DNA of 64,000 nucleotides from Chloracidobacterium sp. (lineage in GTDB: Bacteria > Acidobacteriota > Blastocatellia > Pyrinomonadales > Pyrinomonadaceae), in NCBI GenBank assembly GCA_016712045.1, contig JADJRV010000003.1:238621-302620 (forward strand), in the 5' to 3' direction. Of the stretch, positions 41,103 through 49,615 are shown piece by piece; the first letter of the stretch is position 1; each line of letters opens with the position of its first letter. Below the pieces are notes generated by a model. That model ran no database searches, had not been told where the DNA came from, and worked only from the letters and a program-made list of their open reading frames with translations. The translations under genes were made by a program, and so were the position numbers.

Positions 41103-44100
41103 TTAATTAAGATCGTGCGTCCGCGTCCCGAACGGCGGAAGATCGTTGTTTTCGCCGAAGTCTTTGTCGCTTAGGCCTTCGCGTTCCGCGATGACTCGCT
41201 CCGCACTTGGCCGTCCGAATTTATAAAAGATTGCCGGCGTAACAATTTGGTCGAGCAGAGTCGAGGTCAGGATGCCGCCCAAAACGACAACCGCGAGTGG
41301 ATGGAGGATCTCTTTGCCCGGGGCGTCGGCGGCAAGAATGAAGGGTATTAACGAGAGCCCCGCGGTCAGAGCAGTCATCAAGACGGGGACGAGCCTTTCC
41401 AATGAACCGCGTACGATCATGTGTTCGGTAAAATCCTCGCCCTCCTCTTTCATCAAGTGCAGATAATGCGAGATCATCATGATCCCGTTTCGCGATGTGA
41501 TCCCAACCAGAGAGACGAATCCCACCATGGTCGCGATGGAAAACACGCCTCCCGAGAGGTGCAAGGCCCAGACGGCTCCGATCAACGCTAGGGGGATGTT
41601 TATCATCACCTGAAGGGCTACTCGCCAGTCGCCAAAGGCTTTTATCAGGAGAAAAAAGATCGCGACAAGTGAGAAGATCGAAAGCAGGGATAAAGTTCTG
41701 TTAGCCTCCTGCGATGCCTGAAACTGCCCTCCATATTCGAGGAAGTAGCCGGTCGGCAGTTGTACCTGTGTTGCGACACGGCTTTGAATGTCACTCACGA
41801 CGGAGCCAAGATCACGTCCGGCGACGTTTGCTCCAATTACAATTCGGCGTTTTGTGTCTTCGCGTAAGATCTGGTTCGGACCCGGAAAATTCTCAACGGC
41901 AGCCACCGCCGAAATAGGAATTTGGGTTCCCTGCGGTGTGTCGATCGTGACATTTTGGAGCGCATCCAGACTGTTGCGAGACGCTTCATCAAAACGAACC
42001 ACCACGTCATAACGCCGGGCTCCATCAATGGCTTGCGAGACGGTTCGCCCGTTCAATGCCGTTTCCAATGTCTGCGTAACCTCGCCCGGCTGAAGCCCAT
42101 ATTGCGCCGCCTTGACGCGGTCAACATTAAATCGCACCTGCGGGATCAGCACCTGTCGTTCAACTGAAACGTCCGTTGCTCCTTCGACGGTTTGGATCGT
42201 ATTGCGAATCTCCTCAGCCTTTGAACGCAGTGTAGCCAAATCGTCGCCGAACAACTTGACCGCGATCTGGGCCCGAACACCGGACTGCAAATGATCCAAC
42301 CGATGAGAGATCGGCTGTCCTACGTTAGTGGTAACTCCGGGAACGACCGCGAGTTTGTCGCGGATCGCCGAAAGGATCTCCTCACGCGAACGGACCGATT
42401 TCTTTAGATCAACATCGATCTCGGTGTAGTGAACACCCTCGGCATGTTCGTCGAGCTCGGCCCTTCCCGTCCTACGGCCGGTCGAGATAACTTCGGGCAC
42501 CTCTAAAAGTAGTTTCTCGGAAATTTGGCCGATGCGATTGGATTCAGCCAGAGAAGTACCGGGCTGGGCCTGAACATTGACGGTAAGCGTTCCTTCATTA
42601 AACTCCGGCAAGAATGATGTGCCAACAAACGGGAGCGTCGCCATCGTCAGGATGAACACTAGCGCCACCCCGACGATGACTTTGTAAGGATGACGGAGCG
42701 TCCAATGTAGAAGTCGCGTGTCGTATTTTTTTAACCAGCGAACTATGAAGCTGTCCTGGTGTTCCTCAGCCGACGAAGATCGAAACCACCGCCACATTCT
42801 CGAGAAAATAGAGGCACCATTCTCATCTTCGCGATCGATCTCAACCGGACCATCGACCGTCTTTGTCTCCTTTCGCCTAAATGTTTGGGGCAACAGATAC
42901 GACGCCAAGACGGGCGTTAAGGTTAAACTTACGAACAGAGATGCCACGAGTGCAGTAATGTACGCGAGGCCCAAGGGAGCGAGCAATCTGCCTTCGACAC
43001 CCGATAAGGCGAACAGCGGAATAAACACGAGGGCGACGATCACCGTGGCATAAATGATGGATGAGCGCACCTCGAGCGAGGCGTGATAGATCACTTCAAT
43101 AGAAGGACGCGGATTTTCAAGGTTCCGGTTTTCGCCGAGTCGACGGAAGATATTCTCAATGTCGACGATCGCATCGTCAACCAACTCGCCGATCGCAACC
43201 GCCAAGCCGCCGAGGGTCATTGTATTAACACTGATCCCGAACGCGTAGAGAATAAGAAAGGTAACGATGAAAGAAAGCGGGATTGCCGTGAGGGTTATAA
43301 ACGTGGTGCGAAAATTCAGCAAAAACAGGAACAATACGATCGCGACAAGGATCGCACCGTCACGCAATCCTTCGGTGACGTTGCCGATGGAGGCGTTGAT
43401 AAAGTTGGCCTGCCGGAAGAGATTAGGGTTTATCTCAACGTCGGGGGGCAGTGTTTTTTGCAGTTCCTTTACCGCTTCGTCAACCTGTTCTGTCAGATCT
43501 TGAGTGCTTGCCCCGGGCTGTTTTTGAACAGAAACAATGACGGCGGGCTTTCCGTTCGTTCCGGCCTCGCCCCGCTTAATTTTCGCGCCAAACTGTACTT
43601 CGGCTACATCACCTAAACGAATAGGCGTGTTGTTACGATACGCAACAACCGTTTGCTTCAGTTCGTCGATCGAATAAAACCTGCCAAGGTTCCGAACAAG
43701 GTACTCCTGCGATTGGGCATCTACAAAGCCACCGGTGGAGTTGATATTTGATTTCTCCAGCGCGACCGAAACATCCTCAATGGTGATGCCAAACTGCCTC
43801 AGCTTTGCAGGTGAAACAAGAGCCTGATACTGTTTTACGCCTCCCCCGATGGGAATAACCTGAGAAACCCCGGTGATAGTCAATAGCCGAGGACGGATGG
43901 TCCAGTCTGCCAAGGTTCGCAGTTCTAAAGGGTCGGTCGTTCCGTCCTTGCTCGACACCGCGATCAGCATGATCTCGCCCATTATTGACGAGATGGGAGC
44001 GAGAAATGGTGACACTCCTTCCGGCAACTGCTCGCGAGCTTCGGTTATCTTTTCCGAAACAAGCTGCCGGTTTCGGTAAATATCCGTTCCCCATTCAAAC

Positions 44101-44387
44101 TCAACGTAAACGATGGACAACCCGACGCCGCTTACCGAGCGAACTCGGGACACGCCGGGGACACCATTCATCACGGTCTCGATCGGAAAAGACACCTGCG
44201 TCTCGACCTCTTCGGGTGCAAGGCCGTTGGCTTCGGTAAGGACGGTGATCGTCGGTTTATTTAGATCCGGAAAGACATCAACCGGCAAATTCAACGCCAC
44301 GTAACTGCCCCAGACAAGCAAAAGGGCAGAGATCGCGACGACGATCAACCGGTTCTGAAGGGACCATTTGATAACACCATTTAGCAT
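41103..44387 (-). CDS. RND heavy-metal efflux pump, second set (CusA/CzcA-like)
   Basis: 1094 residues and intact. N-terminal anchor, then NLPVDVFPDLNKPTITVLTE, an HME-type porter start, and the helix-4 motif GGLAVAIGELVDDAIVDIEN with the proton-relay Asp residues. Two 12-helix halves with large periplasmic loops are seen (second half AQPGTSLAESNRIGQ, SHRLDHLQSGVRAQIAVKLFG). The subgroup differs from the CusA-like and CzcA-like pumps of the other sets. Neighbouring cupredoxin and Met-rich DUF305 genes point to copper or silver. It should work with the adaptor at 47019 and the TolC protein at 49612. Confidence 0.94.
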   Translation of the reverse strand: MLNGVIKWSLQNRLIVVAISALLLVWGSYVALNLPVDVFPDLNKPTITVLTEANGLAPEEVETQVSFPIETVMNGVPGVSRVRSVSGVGLSIVYVEFEWGTDIYRNRQLVSEKITEAREQLPEGVSPFLAPISSIMGEIMLIAVSSKDGTTDPLELRTLADWTIRPRLLTITGVSQVIPIGGGVKQYQALVSPAKLRQFGITIEDVSVALEKSNINSTGGFVDAQSQEYLVRNLGRFYSIDELKQTVVAYRNNTPIRLGDVAEVQFGAKIKRGEAGTNGKPAVIVSVQKQPGASTQDLTEQVDEAVKELQKTLPPDVEINPNLFRQANFINASIGNVTEGLRDGAILVAIVLFLFLLNFRTTFITLTAIPLSFIVTFLILYAFGISVNTMTLGGLAVAIGELVDDAIVDIENIFRRLGENRNLENPRPSIEVIYHASLEVRSSIIYATVIVALVFIPLFALSGVEGRLLAPLGLAYITALVASLFVSLTLTPVLASYLLPQTFRRKETKTVDGPVEIDREDENGASIFSRMWRWFRSSSAEEHQDSFIVRWLKKYDTRLLHWTLRHPYKVIVGVALVFILTMATLPFVGTSFLPEFNEGTLTVNVQAQPGTSLAESNRIGQISEKLLLEVPEVISTGRRTGRAELDEHAEGVHYTEIDVDLKKSVRSREEILSAIRDKLAVVPGVTTNVGQPISHRLDHLQSGVRAQIAVKLFGDDLATLRSKAEEIRNTIQTVEGATDVSVERQVLIPQVRFNVDRVKAAQYGLQPGEVTQTLETALNGRTVSQAIDGARRYDVVVRFDEASRNSLDALQNVTIDTPQGTQIPISAVAAVENFPGPNQILREDTKRRIVIGANVAGRDLGSVVSDIQSRVATQVQLPTGYFLEYGGQFQASQEANRTLSLLSIFSLVAIFFLLIKAFGDWRVALQVMINIPLALIGAVWALHLSGGVFSIATMVGFVSLVGITSRNGIMMISHYLHLMKEEGEDFTEHMIVRGSLERLVPVLMTALTAGLSLIPFILAADAPGKEILHPLAVVVLGGILTSTLLDQIVTPAIFYKFGRPSAERVIAEREGLSDKDFGENNDLPPFGTRTHDLN

Positions 44388-44409
44388 TTTGAATCAGGTG
44401 CGGGGATTT

Positions 44410-45087
44410 CTATTTACTCCACTTCGCCTTCCACTCGCTCATCATCTTTATCTCAGCTTCTTGAGCTTTGATAATCTGACTGGCGAACGTTTTGATCTCT
44501 GCCTTTTCGCTCTTCTGCAACGCTTCTTTCGCCATCGCAACAGCTCCCTCGTGGTGCGGAGTCATCATGTCGATAAACGCAAGGTCAAATTCCTTCTCCT
44601 TGGAGTTTGTAAGCTTCGCCATATCCATCTTCATGGAATCCATCATGCCGGGCATTTCCATGTTCATGGCCGCCGGCTTTCCCGCGAACCACTGCTCGCG
44701 CCATCCTTTCATCTGACCGATCTCTTTTTCCTGATCGGCAATGATCTGCGCGGCGAACTTCTTGATGTCGGGATTTTGAGTTTTACCGTCAACCATCTTC
44801 GCCATATCGACGGCTCCCTTGTGATGGGCAGTCATCGTATCGATAAACTGCAGATCGTAAGGCTGACTCGCTGCATTCGGCGAGCTTTTCATCGACGAAT
44901 GATCCATCGACATGTTCGAGTTCATCGGCATCGAATTATGATCCATGCCGTTCATATTCATTGATGAATTCGAATTCTTCATCATCGAGTTATGATTCAT
45001 GGAACTCGAGTTGCCCCCCGCCTGACCGCACGCGGCCAAACCTACGGCGGCCAGCCCCAACGTGGCCGTTAACAATAGTGTTTTCAT
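44410..45087 (-). CDS. DUF305 Met/His-rich lipoprotein
   Basis: 225 residues with a lipoprotein signal (GLAACG), a low-complexity Met/Asn/Ser/His segment (residues about 28-65, repeats of MNMNGMDHNSM type) and two DUF305 helical repeats (QFIDTMTAHHKGAVDMAKM; AFIDMMTPHHEGAVAMAKE). Paired His residues and Met-rich linkers suit copper binding in the periplasm. The gene is 22 bases upstream of the RND pump, so it may supply metal to it. Confidence 0.92.
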   Translation of the reverse strand: MKTLLLTATLGLAAVGLAACGQAGGNSSSMNHNSMMKNSNSSMNMNGMDHNSMPMNSNMSMDHSSMKSSPNAASQPYDLQFIDTMTAHHKGAVDMAKMVDGKTQNPDIKKFAAQIIADQEKEIGQMKGWREQWFAGKPAAMNMEMPGMMDSMKMDMAKLTNSKEKEFDLAFIDMMTPHHEGAVAMAKEALQKSEKAEIKTFASQIIKAQEAEIKMMSEWKAKWSK

Positions 45088-45115
45088 TTTCTTCCCCCTT
45101 TTAACTTAGGCGGTC

Positions 45116-45469
45116 TCAGCCCTCGCTAACGACGATGCTTCCCTTGTACATTCCCATTCCGCAGGCAAATGATATCTGTCCCGCCTCGGTCGGCGTGATG
45201 CTAACGACAACATCTTTGCCCACCGGCAGATTTTTGGTAATACCCAGCTTTGCAAATACGACCTTGCTGCCGCAGTTGTTCTTGTCAGCGCGGTTAAACA
45301 CAAGATTTAGCTTATGTCCCGCCTCGGCGTCGATCGACGACGGCGAAAAGCCGCTTCTCGAGACGCTAATTTTGACCGTTCTGGTGTGAGCCTCGACGTT
45401 CACCGCAACAACCCCGACGCCAACCACGCCGGTAACCAGTAAAAACAGGGCAATCAGTGATCTTTTCAT
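45116..45469 (-). CDS. small cupredoxin-domain protein
   Basis: 117 residues: a signal segment, then a cupredoxin_1 fold (SRSGFSPSSIDAEAGHKLNL, RADKNNCGSKVVFAKLGI, FACGMGMYKGSIVV). The Cys-Gly-Met and NCG residues suit type I or Cu(I) binding. It is nearly the same domain as the C-terminus of the 45718-46977 protein, and a 21-base repeat array lies between the two genes. Confidence 0.88.
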   Translation of the reverse strand: MKRSLIALFLLVTGVVGVGVVAVNVEAHTRTVKISVSRSGFSPSSIDAEAGHKLNLVFNRADKNNCGSKVVFAKLGITKNLPVGKDVVVSITPTEAGQISFACGMGMYKGSIVVSEG

Positions 45470-45517
45470 ATTTATCTCCTCTAATATTCGTCAATTTTTC
45501 TCAATTCTTTTCCAATT

Positions 45518-45712
45518 TACGTCGCTTAATCTACGATTTATGTCGTTTCTCTGCCCACAGACATCGCTTATTTAGCGTCCGATGTCACTTATTTCTCGTC
45601 CGACATCATTAATTTCCCGTCCGATGTCTCTTAACTAACGCCCGACATCGCTTATTTCTTGTCCGATGTCATGTAATTTGCAGCTGACATCAGCAGTTGT
45701 TCAATTGATGTC
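45518..45712 (-). repeat. array of ten 21-base repeats with alternating GACATC/GATGTC
   Basis: Hexamers at 45518, 45539, 45560, 45581, 45602, 45623, 45644, 45665, 45686 and 45707, exactly 21 bases apart. The eight from 45560 alternate GACATC and GATGTC, which are reverse complements; the first two are degenerate (TACGTC, TATGTC). Read on the minus strand the units encode heptads such as DIGREIN and DVGREIS, but several units carry stop codons. It fills the space between two cupredoxin genes. Confidence 0.85.
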
Positions 45713-45717
45713 ATCTC

Positions 45718-46977
45718 TCATTGCTCAACGACGATCAGCTTTCCTCGCAACATGTCCATCCCGCAGGCGAATGCGATCTCGCCGGCTTCGGTTGGCGTGA
45801 ATTCGACCAGGACTGTCTCGCCGACGGGTAGTTTCTTTCGTATCTTTTGCTTGGCAAAGACGACCTCGCCGCCACAATTCTCCGAATCGGCTCGATAGAA
45901 AGCTAACTTAACAGGTTGTCCTTTGACGAACGAAACGGATGACGGCTCGTAGCCGTTAGATGAAACAGCGATCTTCGTCGCTCCCGCAGGAACGTTCGCG
46001 GCCTTCACCTGTTTAGCCGAACCTGCCGGAACATTCACGATAAACGGAACGCTGATCACTTTCCCGCCACGTTGAAACTGTGCCCAAAGCTTGTAAAGCC
46101 CCGCCCGTGGGAACGCGGTATGAGCCGAAACCTCGTAAGCACTTGGTTTTTTCGGGTCTTTCGAATCTGCCCCGTGCGAATGGCCGTCGGCGTTGTGATC
46201 TTTTTCCTTCTTATCGCCGTCCATCTTCATCCCGTCCATCTTTTCGCCCTTTGCCATCGGGTGTGCATGGACGAAATCGACCAGGTCTTCGCTGATAATG
46301 ACGAAGTGCGCCAATTCGCCCAGGTAATTTTGCAGATCGGTCGCGGGCTTTCCGGTTTTCGCGTCAAAGACCGCGAAATCAAGCGTCAGTTCCTGTCCCG
46401 CCTCGATCTTCGCACTCGGCTTCATCGTCACCTTCACGCCATCAACCGATTTTTCCAGCTTTGTATCCGCAACGAGAGCGACCTTTGCCCTTTCAGTTCC
46501 CGAGACCTTCACATCAATGCGTTCGACCACTTGCTTCGCATTAGGCGGAGTGAAGTCGGCGTAGAACTTAAAGTCGCCGCCGTTCGGAAACGTGTGCTGA
46601 ACTCGATAAGATCCATCGGCCGACGGCTCGGGATGAATGTGGTAAAACTCCGCGAGGTCCTTAGACACGATCAGCAAGTGCATCGGCTTTTCGTGAACGA
46701 CCTGCAGATCCTTCACCACCGCATTCTTACTGTCCTTGACGGTAAAGACCAGCGTCGCGGAAGCACCGGCCTGAATCTGGCTCGGCTCTGTTTTGAAATC
46801 AACCTTGAAGGTTGAATCCGAAGCTGTATCGTTCGCGGAATTTGTTTCGCTAGCAACCGTATTCGCGACATTTGCGTTGTCAACGCGCTGCGAATTTGCT
46901 CCGTTAGTACATGCCGTAAAAAAGACGGCAATAGTTGAAACCAATAAAACTGTTCCCAAAATAAATATTTTTCTCAT
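45718..46977 (-). CDS. multidomain lipoprotein with C-terminal cupredoxin domain
   Basis: 419 residues. A lipoprotein signal ends FFTAC; an Asn/Ala/Ser linker follows. Two Ig-like domains carry His motifs (EKPMHLLIVSKDLAEFYHIHPE; ELAHFVIISEDLVDFVHAHP), a Met/His/Lys/Asp-rich loop (MDGMKMDGDKKEK, DGHSHG) lies near residue 260, and a cupredoxin domain ends the protein (NCGGEVVFAKQKI, FACGMDMLRGKLIVVE). It should bind copper in the periplasm at several sites. The third gene on this strand after the adaptor, likely a metal donor for set 2. Confidence 0.88.
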   Translation of the reverse strand: MRKIFILGTVLLVSTIAVFFTACTNGANSQRVDNANVANTVASETNSANDTASDSTFKVDFKTEPSQIQAGASATLVFTVKDSKNAVVKDLQVVHEKPMHLLIVSKDLAEFYHIHPEPSADGSYRVQHTFPNGGDFKFYADFTPPNAKQVVERIDVKVSGTERAKVALVADTKLEKSVDGVKVTMKPSAKIEAGQELTLDFAVFDAKTGKPATDLQNYLGELAHFVIISEDLVDFVHAHPMAKGEKMDGMKMDGDKKEKDHNADGHSHGADSKDPKKPSAYEVSAHTAFPRAGLYKLWAQFQRGGKVISVPFIVNVPAGSAKQVKAANVPAGATKIAVSSNGYEPSSVSFVKGQPVKLAFYRADSENCGGEVVFAKQKIRKKLPVGETVLVEFTPTEAGEIAFACGMDMLRGKLIVVEQ

Positions 46978-47018
46978 ATTCCTTTTCCTTATCCTCCACT
47001 GTCGCCAACGTCTTTTAA

Positions 47019-49001
47019 CTACTCACCCGCCTGCGTAGTGCGAAGCTGATAAACACCTTCAATCACGATCCGCTCGCCCTCTTTTAATCCTGATACGATC
47101 TCGTAGAAATCCGCACCTTCGGCCCCCAGTGCGATTTGACGCCTCTCGAACGTCTCACCACCATCGAAGACAAACACAAAAGTCTCGCCTTGCTCGCGAA
47201 CAACCGCTGATTTCGGAACAGCCAAAACCTTGCGGTCTCCACTTGTGTCGATGGTGATCTCAATGAAATTACCGTCCTTAAGCCGGTTGAATGGATTCTT
47301 GACCTCGTATATGACCGGGAAGGTCCGCGTCTGTTCATTAACGGTTTGTCCGATCGAAACAAGTCTCCCATCACCATCAGCAGTACCAATTGTGTAGACC
47401 TCGCCGGCTAGGGCCGAAGATGTAAAACTTGCCCGTGTGGATTCTCGAACCGTCGTGAGGTCTTTCTCAAAAACCTGAGCTTCTAAAAGGACGGTGGACA
47501 AGTTGACGATGTTAAGTAATTCCGCCCCGCTTGCGACCTGCTGGCCGCTCGTGGCTTTGATCTGGTCGATTATTCCGGTTATGGGCGATATTAACGGAAA
47601 ATTCCGCATGGGCTGCCTGACCGTAGGCGAGCGGAAAATACTTTGTCCGGCCTGGGCGGATTTGATCTGCTCGCCCAATAAAACGACCTGCTTCTCGGCC
47701 GAAGTTACTTCATCGTCGATAACCCTTACGGCGGTTTGCGCTTCCTCGACACGTTTTCGCGGTACTGCCCCGACTTCCAAAAGGTTCTGCGATCTTCGAA
47801 GTTCACGCTGCGCCTGCGCGAGACGCGTCCTTGCTTGCCCGGCCGCAGCTCGTGACTGTGCCTGTTGCGACTGGAGCGAAAGGACAGTATTTCGGAGTTC
47901 CAACTTCCGCGCTTCAACCTCCCGCTGCTGCGCTTCGACATCCAGTCTTTGCGACTCGAGCCCGGTCTGTCCCGATACATCTAGCACTTGTTCGACGTAT
48001 CCAATCTGTTCGCCGCGACCAACAGCAGAACCTAAAGATACCGCCTGATTAAGAACGATCCTTCCCGGCACCTGAGCCGTCACAACTCCTTTAGCGTCCG
48101 GTCGAGCCCTGACTACTCCCGTGGTTTTCAAACCGCTCGTAATTTGCCTCGTGTCGATCAACTGAGTCTTTATCCCAAACAGTAGCTGCGATTCTTTCGG
48201 CACGGTGATCGTCGTTCCCTTTGACAACTCGTTAACCGCTGCAGTTGAAAAGGCGTCTGGAGGAATCGCAGCCGTTTCGCGCGTCTGAGAAGGCGGAATA
48301 AGATACGCCAGTGCAACCGTGCTCAATAGAAACACCGTCAGAACAATCGCACCTACCGGTGCAAGTCGCCGAAAAGACGTATCCCCTTTTCTTTTCAAGG
48401 CATAAAAGACAACCGCGAACGAAGCACCCGAAAGCACAAGCAGGATCAGAAGACCGACCCAAAAAGATGTGCGGATCGGTGCTCGTGAAACTGTGACAGG
48501 GAAATCAGCCGAAAACGTCCTTTTGTCTTCGGTGGTTATAGAGACAACTATTTTGTAGTCGCCGGCGCTGTCAAAAACATAAGTTCCCCGGTACAAACCG
48601 CCCAGCTCTTCCTTGGCCGCGATATTTCCGGCAACAACCGCACCGTCGGGCCTTGTAATGCTAAACACGACGGCGGCCTTTTCGACCGGGAGCGGCCCCG
48701 AACCGAACCCGCCCTGAACCGTCTCGCTCAGCGAAACAAGTACATGTCCCGTTTCACCGGAGCGCGGATCGCCGGGAAGACGTTTCATAATGACAGTCAG
48801 CTCGCCGCTGTCATTTTTCACATTCCGTTCGGAGGTAATCGTCGAGATCGGAGTCGATCCCGCCGCCGCAGGAGCTGGGGCCTCCGCAGCGAACGACGGT
48901 ACGAGGCATACAGCGATAAGGAAAAATGCTATCTGACTTCGCCTCACTTTCGCACTCCCGGAACGAGCCCTGAGCATCAATTTTTTGATCGGCCTATCCA
49001 T
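47019..49001 (-). CDS. RND periplasmic adaptor fused to a membrane-anchored Ig-like domain
   Basis: 660 residues, far longer than the usual 350-450. After a signal (FLIAVCLVPSFAAEA) comes an Ig-like FixH/YtkA-type domain (residues about 45-165), a transmembrane helix (FWVGLLILLVLSGASFAVVFYAL) and another hydrophobic segment (GAIVLTVFLLSTVALAYLI). Then the adaptor: lipoyl halves (QVPGRIVLNQAVSLGSAV, SPITGIIDQIKATSGQ), a long coiled coil and a beta-barrel. The N-terminal part resembles the free-standing 51173-51829 protein. It should join the set-2 pump to its TolC channel. Confidence 0.9.
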   Translation of the reverse strand: MDRPIKKLMLRARSGSAKVRRSQIAFFLIAVCLVPSFAAEAPAPAAAGSTPISTITSERNVKNDSGELTVIMKRLPGDPRSGETGHVLVSLSETVQGGFGSGPLPVEKAAVVFSITRPDGAVVAGNIAAKEELGGLYRGTYVFDSAGDYKIVVSITTEDKRTFSADFPVTVSRAPIRTSFWVGLLILLVLSGASFAVVFYALKRKGDTSFRRLAPVGAIVLTVFLLSTVALAYLIPPSQTRETAAIPPDAFSTAAVNELSKGTTITVPKESQLLFGIKTQLIDTRQITSGLKTTGVVRARPDAKGVVTAQVPGRIVLNQAVSLGSAVGRGEQIGYVEQVLDVSGQTGLESQRLDVEAQQREVEARKLELRNTVLSLQSQQAQSRAAAGQARTRLAQAQRELRRSQNLLEVGAVPRKRVEEAQTAVRVIDDEVTSAEKQVVLLGEQIKSAQAGQSIFRSPTVRQPMRNFPLISPITGIIDQIKATSGQQVASGAELLNIVNLSTVLLEAQVFEKDLTTVRESTRASFTSSALAGEVYTIGTADGDGRLVSIGQTVNEQTRTFPVIYEVKNPFNRLKDGNFIEITIDTSGDRKVLAVPKSAVVREQGETFVFVFDGGETFERRQIALGAEGADFYEIVSGLKEGERIVIEGVYQLRTTQAGE

Positions 49002-49615
49002 TAATGTGTGTGTGCCTTGCCGTATAGAGCCTGCATCGACAGAACGTCGATCCTCACGGCGTCGGTTATTGCTTTTGCCAGATCATCCTTCGCACCGTTC
49101 GCCTTGATATCAGCCCCTAGCAGCAGATCGTCATCGTGGCCTTTTCCTGTAAACTGGCTGAGAAAACCGGCCGGTACACCTTCGGCTTTTATCTCCTTGA
49201 TAGACGGCGACCCTTCCTTGTTCTCATAGACAACCAGGATCTCCTTGCCTGCCGCCTTGACGATCGTGACCGATCCGAGCTGCGTCTTTGTACCATTCAC
49301 GGTGGAGAATCCCGGATAGGAATGATGATCTTTTTCGGTGACTTTTCCGCCCGTGTCTTTTTCAATAGACGCGATCTGAGCATCGGTAAGCTCTTTGTGC
49401 ATGGCCGTAAACGTCTGCGCTCCAGGAAGTGCCGCCTTGACCGAGGCCGGAATCTCATCGGCTTTCGCTGGTGGGGCAGCGTTATTTGCTGCGGTCGAGT
49501 TCGCTGGCGCCTTATTCGCCGTAGCGGTGTTGGGACTGGTGTTTGTGCTCCCGCCGGAACACGCCAGCGATAACAGGCTCGCGGTAATTACAGTTACGAA
49601 TATGAGTATTTTCAT
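49001..49615 (-). CDS. lipoprotein of unknown function in RND set 2
   Basis: 204 residues with a lipoprotein signal (LLSLACSGG), an Asn/Thr/Ala-rich linker to about residue 50, then a soluble domain (FTAMHKELTDAQIASIEKD, KTQLGSVTIVKAAGKEILVV, GKGHDDDLLLGADIKANG) and a C-terminal HTH of His-Thr-His. The middle part reminds me of FMN-binding-like domains but the motif is not clear. Its stop overlaps the adaptor start by one base, and its start overlaps the TolC stop (ATGA), so all three are coupled. Confidence 0.75.
   Translation of the reverse strand: MKILIFVTVITASLLSLACSGGSTNTSPNTATANKAPANSTAANNAAPPAKADEIPASVKAALPGAQTFTAMHKELTDAQIASIEKDTGGKVTEKDHHSYPGFSTVNGTKTQLGSVTIVKAAGKEILVVYENKEGSPSIKEIKAEGVPAGFLSQFTGKGHDDDLLLGADIKANGAKDDLAKAITDAVRIDVLSMQALYGKAHTH

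Noticed and set aside
45518..45712. CRISPR array
   Set aside because: Units are 21 bases with no unique spacers and no cas genes; only a hexamer and partial motif are conserved.
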